Assembly (NCBI GenBank): GCA_029213305.1
Contig: JARGPA010000021.1
Location: forward strand, 1 to 58,095
DNA length: 58,095 bases
From: Phycisphaerales bacterium
GTDB taxonomy: Bacteria > Planctomycetota > Phycisphaerae > Phycisphaerales > UBA1924
Direction of reading: 5' to 3'
Shown: positions 54,801-58,095 of the stretch, one piece after another
Numbering within the stretch: position 1 is the stretch's first letter
Layout of the letters: every line of letters begins with the position of its first letter
Notes under the pieces: model-generated
The model's input: only the letters and a program-made list of their open reading frames with translations
Database searches by the model: none
Told to the model about the DNA's origin: nothing
Translations under genes and position numbers: made by a program

Positions 54801-55253
54801 ATTGGTATTTTCGGTTACATCCCCAAAGCATACATCCCAAGTGATACCAGACGAATCGAAGCATATCGACGATTTGCAACTGCAAAGACTCAACAGGAGA
54901 TTGATCAAGTTGTTGATGATTTATCGAGTGCTTACTCAGATCCCCCAGAGCTTGTACGAAGACTGATCCTTCGAGCGCGAGTCCGCGCAGAGTGTCAAGA
55001 ATGTTTCGTTCGAGGCGTGAGTCAACGCGGAGATGATGTGGTTTTCCTCACCTCAAACCCGGAGTTGATTGTTGATCGACTCAGTTCTGCGCCGGTTGAA
55101 ATTAGTGTGCTCGAAGGTGATCTCGCACAAACAAACGCAAAGTCTGCAAGCGGGCAAAAAATGAACGAGGTTTACGCTCGGCCTGGGAAACAACCAAGCT
55201 CGCCAATGCAACGATCAAAGGCCATTCTTTCTTGGCTCATTAAATCTAACTGA
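51864..55253 (+). CDS. mfd: Transcription-repair coupling factor Mfd
   Basis: The 1129-residue ATP-dependent DNA translocase releases RNA polymerase stalled at damage and brings in UvrA. A UvrB-like module has MRGGIIDIFPP. An RNA-polymerase-interacting domain with DDYVVHNEHGIAKFVGM follows near 430. The RecG-like motor has Walker A GDVGFGKTE near 607, DEEQRFG near 704, SATPIPRT, and DRFGLSELHQLRGRVGRS. The TRCF C-terminal domain closes the protein. TTG 51864 is used as start because a stop lies just upstream in frame; another TTG is at 51879. No ribosome site was found. Confidence 0.95.
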   Translation: MDYLHLDLLTPIIADKEFRSFAKGLDDGRRTIATGSVGSSISMIASALHKRVNRPVLIVCAHLDEAEDIYAEVGSVSDCNRMVFPALELSPGESSVSAELFSQRSLIISEIQNDQCTDILIAPIASLMQPVPTPNRVQELVREVRDASVVVPNELIEWMINAGYERVETIEYPGQFTMRGGIIDIFPPTGYSQALGGTPIPVRIDFFGDEIESISEIDIDTMGSDRKVDSVLLGAIGDSQLAGSRDDVSFLEYLSRDTIVLLAETFEVVEQGRGYFERISDGRAIYGPPAVLKLLETRFHALAEVNQFSAGKADADALVGLPVSTLPPFDREISTAIRELGELKEQVETVILACGSDGEFARLGELLSLHVPGVDIRREILDVRRGFVFEGSDPKAGIGRFAIVPAGELLHRSSVRRRIQKIRAGRTMDTFLDIQIDDYVVHNEHGIAKFVGMSVMDASGTAKQRRQFEKGFDPTAKKRKEDQEEYLTLEFAGRSRLHVPCSQIGLVQKYVGGFKGKPPLSSIGGKKWKAQKERVTESVKDLASEMLRVRAAREHVPGYSYPQDTAMFKEFEAEFPYEETEDQLGSMVEIKKDMQSSRPMDRLICGDVGFGKTELAIRAAFKAVEAGRQVAILVPTTVLAEQHERTFRQRFADYPFRVEALSRFKSTKDLKRTIEDLKLGRVDVVVGTHRLLSKDIKFAELGMVVIDEEQRFGVEHKEQLLRLRLTVDVLTLSATPIPRTLHMSMLGLRDISSLTTPPVDRRSIVTEVIPYNTHRIARAIQRELAREGQVYYVHNRVHNIESVADNVRKLVPGAKVIIGHGQMSGQDLERVMHKFMTRQADILVSTTIIESGIDIPTANTMIINDADRFGLSELHQLRGRVGRSHPRAYCYLLLPEDRTVKEVAQKRLKAIEEYSMLGAGFKIAMRDLEIRGAGNLLGAEQSGHIAAVGYEMYCQLLDQTVQQLTESGTPEQVVHTSVDIGIFGYIPKAYIPSDTRRIEAYRRFATAKTQQEIDQVVDDLSSAYSDPPELVRRLILRARVRAECQECFVRGVSQRGDDVVFLTSNPELIVDRLSSAPVEISVLEGDLAQTNAKSASGQKMNEVYARPGKQPSSPMQRSKAILSWLIKSN

Positions 55254-55256
55254 GTT

Positions 55257-55301
55257 TTCAGGTTAGAAAGCTCGTTTCTACAGGGTTTTATCAAACCTGA
55301 A
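55257..55301. repeat. Inverted repeat after mfd
   Basis: TTCAGGTT and AACCTGAA pair perfectly, enclosing a smaller AGAAA/TTTCT stem. It lies just after the mfd stop and may act as a weak terminator, though no T-run follows. Confidence 0.35.
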
Positions 55302-55429
55302 CACATAGAACCGACAAATGTGGTACACTTCCTTGTTATCAATTAGATGATTTCCAAGACGAGTGAAAAGAAGAACTGCGGCCAAGATCTCATGTTGAAC
55401 TGAGAGGCACGCAACCCGAAGGAAGATCG

Positions 55430-56176
55430 ATGTACCAGACGAAGAAAATGTCACCGAACAGTGAAACATCAGCTGATGGGGCAAACCCGCCTCAGTTCAG
55501 AGTTGCAAACGATACACAACTTGATATTCAACTCTCAGCCCTTCGCCGACGACTCATTCGTGAATCATCACAAGCGACAGACTTACTTACACAATCTCTC
55601 GAAGTATTATGGAATCCAGACGCAGAAGGTGTCCGTGAAATTCGTAGAATCGAAAAACAGATCGATATTGAAGAAGTCCGTATTGAGCAAGAGTGCTTCA
55701 GAATCCTTGCACTCCAACAACCATTTGGTGCAGACTTCCGCTTTCTGACATTCAGTTTAAAAGTGAACTCAGATATTGAACGATTGGCAGATCATGCATC
55801 GTCGATTGCGAAGATCAGCAAGAAGTTTGAATCTGATTCCCCGGATTGGCCTGATTCTTTGAGAGAGATGGGAGAGAGAGTCCCCTTGATGTGTCAAGAG
55901 TTACTGCGTGCTGTTGTTCAGATTGATCCAGCAGCTGCGCAAGAAGTAGTTGACAAAGATAAAGCAATCGACAAACTCGATAAGCAAACATTCCAAGAAC
56001 TTGCGATCAAGATTGAAACGAATCCAAATCATGCTGCAGATTACATGTTGATGTATCGCATATCACGCGAGTTGGAAAGAGTGGGGGATTTGCTTGGGAA
56101 TATTGCTGAGGATGTGATCTATCTCGTGACAGGTGATATTGTGCGCCATTCGCCCAAGCCTCCAAAGTCCAATTGA
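55430..56176 (+). CDS. phoU: Phosphate transport system regulator PhoU
   Basis: The 248-residue helical protein has two three-helix PhoU repeats: one starts near 30 and holds EIRRIEKQIDIEEVRIEQECFRILALQQPFGADFRFL and IERLADHASSIAKI; the second holds KDKAIDKLDKQTFQELAI and RISRELERVGDLLGNIAEDVIYL. These ExxxD-type motifs bind metal clusters. PhoU dampens PhoR signalling and Pst uptake when phosphate is plentiful. No pst genes are adjacent. ATG follows AAGGA at six bases. Confidence 0.92.
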   Translation: MYQTKKMSPNSETSADGANPPQFRVANDTQLDIQLSALRRRLIRESSQATDLLTQSLEVLWNPDAEGVREIRRIEKQIDIEEVRIEQECFRILALQQPFGADFRFLTFSLKVNSDIERLADHASSIAKISKKFESDSPDWPDSLREMGERVPLMCQELLRAVVQIDPAAAQEVVDKDKAIDKLDKQTFQELAIKIETNPNHAADYMLMYRISRELERVGDLLGNIAEDVIYLVTGDIVRHSPKPPKSN

Positions 56177-56229
56177 CTCTGATCTTATTCAAGTACACAG
56201 AACAACTTCCACACAGTACGACTCTGATG

Positions 56230-56235
56230 TATACT
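56230..56235 (+). promoter_or_regulatory. -10-like box just before the start codon (possible leaderless promoter)
   Basis: TATACT, five of six consensus bases, ends seven bases before ATG 56243. Transcription from it would begin at or next to the A of the start codon. The -35 region is weak. Confidence 0.4.
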
Positions 56236-56242
56236 GGTCGAC

Positions 56243-57742
56243 ATGATTATCGTCGGCATTATTGTGTTTATCATCGGGGTTCTTATCTTCGGATTCGCAT
56301 GGCGAGGCCGAGTCAGTGAGCATGGGCAGTTCTGCAAGAAATGCAAGTTTAACCTCGATGGATTGTCGATTGATTCAGCAGATGCGATATGCCCTGAATG
56401 CGGCCGCGACATACATCATGAGACGAGTAGACGGATAAAGCTTCGACGAAGATCTCGAATCGGGCTCGTGTTCGCGTCATTCACGCTCATCTTAGGGATT
56501 GGGATCGTGACAGTTGGATCCGCAGGGAAGACAAGTGTAATTATCGCCGCGATGCCTGACTGGATCGTGATACAGCTGACAGAGTTTGGAAATAATGAAG
56601 CCCTCGATGAACTGATCGTACGAACTTCGCTCGTTCCGAGCATGATGTCTGTTTCAAACTGGGATCACGCGATTGAAGCAGGATTAGCAATCCAAGCAGA
56701 TCCATCAATAACTTGGGATCTGAGATGGGGACAAGTGCTATTTGACGCATTGAACTCAAATCAAATGAGTGATGCGCAACTCGAGCAATATTTCACCAAC
56801 GGCTACCAGCTTGAACTCCGAGTTCGAGATCGGGTACACCCTAAATCACCTAAACTTCCAAACTCGCTAATTTTAAACCAATCTAGGATGGGATGCATCA
56901 CCGGAGGAGTGACAGATTATTCATTCCGTTATGACATAACAGCTTGTCGAGTCGAAGGGTCGGTTCCGTTCTTTGAGCGCGAACTCTCAGATCATCGAAA
57001 CTATGTAAGGGTCTTTCAGGATAGTGCTATATCTTCTAATTCGGCATGGTTCAATAACTTATCTGAAGTCTTTGACAAAGCCCCAGGTGAGCAAATACAA
57101 CTTGTGTTCGAATACACAACTCGACTCGATCAAGGAGATCGTCTTGATCCTATATTCGAATCAAAGGTACAACACAGAGTCGCCGTAAGAGTAATTGATC
57201 CAAGCAAACCGATTGTTCGTGTTGTGAAGAATGATGAGATAGCTCAAAGTCTCTTCGAATCGACAACCATAAGTTCGTTCTCGATAGAGAAGATCCCCCC
57301 AGAACCGAGATTAAAAGCTCGTAGATTGAGTCCAACTTCAATATTTATCGTTGAAGGGATGATACCACACTATATATCGCTGCAGTTCTATTTAGTTCTT
57401 GAAGGCGAAGAGTTTAAGATTGGTTTCGCGAGTAATGAAACATCGAAGATGAATAGCTTTGGGGGTTGGTTGAAAATTGATTCGACGCCTAAAAATGGTT
57501 TATCCCAGGAGCAAGTCGTAGATATTCATTCGAAGTTACTTGAAATGGACCATGTCACTGTCATCGCGAAGACTGAAGTAGACAGAATGCTTGAAAAACC
57601 AAGTGTTGATGAGATCGTTGGCGTGAATCTTATCTTTGAGGATGTACCCGTTGAAATCGTAGAGACTTTGAATACCACAAACCCTGGGTTTGATGCTCGT
57701 ATGAAACCAACCCGGTTCGAATCCTTCGGCGACACCCCATGA
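56243..57742 (+). CDS. Membrane protein with zinc-ribbon insert, unknown function
   Basis: The 499-residue protein begins with a membrane helix (1-20). A four-cysteine zinc ribbon follows: Cys31, Cys34, Cys50 and Cys53 in FCKKC and CPECG contexts. Then a basic stretch RRIKLRRRSR and a second helix (about 75-97) precede a large soluble domain of about 400 residues that should lie outside the membrane. No family is recognised. There is no ribosome site; TATACT lies seven bases before ATG, as for a leaderless message. Confidence 0.7.
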   Translation: MIIVGIIVFIIGVLIFGFAWRGRVSEHGQFCKKCKFNLDGLSIDSADAICPECGRDIHHETSRRIKLRRRSRIGLVFASFTLILGIGIVTVGSAGKTSVIIAAMPDWIVIQLTEFGNNEALDELIVRTSLVPSMMSVSNWDHAIEAGLAIQADPSITWDLRWGQVLFDALNSNQMSDAQLEQYFTNGYQLELRVRDRVHPKSPKLPNSLILNQSRMGCITGGVTDYSFRYDITACRVEGSVPFFERELSDHRNYVRVFQDSAISSNSAWFNNLSEVFDKAPGEQIQLVFEYTTRLDQGDRLDPIFESKVQHRVAVRVIDPSKPIVRVVKNDEIAQSLFESTTISSFSIEKIPPEPRLKARRLSPTSIFIVEGMIPHYISLQFYLVLEGEEFKIGFASNETSKMNSFGGWLKIDSTPKNGLSQEQVVDIHSKLLEMDHVTVIAKTEVDRMLEKPSVDEIVGVNLIFEDVPVEIVETLNTTNPGFDARMKPTRFESFGDTP

Positions 57743-57800
57743 TGTAGATTGATAGGGATTAGTAGATAGAAAGTGGGGGAAGGGATTATGTGCGCGCACG

Positions 57801-57828
57801 AAAAAGCCTGCTCGTGAAAGCAGGCTTT
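57801..57828 (-). terminator. Rho-independent terminator of the 16S rRNA unit
   Basis: AAAGCCTGCT (57803-57812) and AGCAGGCTTT (57819-57828) form a perfect 10-base stem. On the minus strand a run of five T follows. It lies about 220 bases past the 16S 3' end; read on the plus strand it could also serve the zinc-ribbon gene. Confidence 0.82.
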
Positions 57829-57971
57829 ACGCGGTTCCTTGACCGGTAAACAGTTGGGTCCAACTTCATTACTCATTACTGAGTAACTATCCGCCCACTT
57901 AACCTCGCGAGAGATAAATGTATATGACGGACGACAATGTGCTCATAGATCTTGATTCGGTTCGCACCGAG

Positions 57972-58019
57972 ATGATTACCATTTTGATTCCCCGTTAGGA
58001 GTTTCATGGGGGTAATCAT
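57972..58019. repeat. Inverted repeat flanking a 30-base spacer, 3' of 16S rRNA
   Basis: ATGATTACC (57972-57980) and GGTAATCAT (58011-58019) are perfect nine-base arms. In the precursor RNA they may form a stem used in 3' processing. Confidence 0.45.
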
Positions 58020-58028
58020 ACGATCAAG

Positions 58029-58095
<67 letters not shown>

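Overview
The window looks like chromosomal DNA of a planctomycete, most likely of the class Phycisphaerae. This is inferred from gene content, not from a database comparison. Pointers are a prepilin-type protein with the FTLIELLVVIAIIG leader, a secreted protein ending in two dockerin/EF-hand loops between cysteines, many secreted proteins with no recognisable family, three SPFH genes next to an ABC exporter, and a 16S rRNA gene that ends in its own terminator instead of running into 23S. Shine-Dalgarno sites are clear at many genes and absent at others. GTG and TTG starts are common. No transposase, phage gene or CRISPR array was seen.

Layout. 1-3104: the end of an unidentified gene, a zinc-ribbon methyltransferase, a lipoprotein, a VOC protein and a DUF1569 protein. 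3130-7158 (minus): fatty-acid and phospholipid operon rpmF-plsX-fabH-fabD-fabG. 7370-11337: tRNA-Lys(CUU), a GH15 glucoamylase-like enzyme and a pseudopilin. 11387-13508 (minus): acpP-fabF and a FliN-like protein. Thus the acpP-fabF part of the usual fab cluster lies about 4 kb away from the rest. 13852-19065: DUF1444, FkbM methyltransferase, a PabA/TrpG amidotransferase, then a tight cluster of two YbjQ-like proteins and a PrsW-type intramembrane protease, then the dockerin-like protein. 19081-27457 (minus): an oligopeptide-type binding protein and permease, a plant-type ferredoxin-NADP reductase, and envelope proteins, one with a CX4CH motif. 27830-33731 (minus): chemotaxis operon cheB-cheW-cheR-cheA-cheX-cheY with a terminator. 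33898-36192: tRNA-Leu(GAG), a small acidic protein and a glycosyltransferase. 36280-48239: a lone ABC-2 permease facing away from a six-gene operon (three SPFH proteins, ABC ATPase, ABC permease, large envelope protein). 48343-57742: purC, a GH10-like protein, a ComEA-like protein, mfd, phoU and a membrane zinc-ribbon protein. 58047-58095: the 3' end of 16S rRNA on the minus strand.

The fab genes supply acyl chains from malonyl-ACP, and PlsX passes them to phospholipid synthesis. The che genes form a complete excitation and adaptation core, with CheX as the likely CheY-P phosphatase, but no receptor gene is present. The best candidate for an undescribed system is the 38270-48239 operon, together with the divergent permease at 36280-37797.
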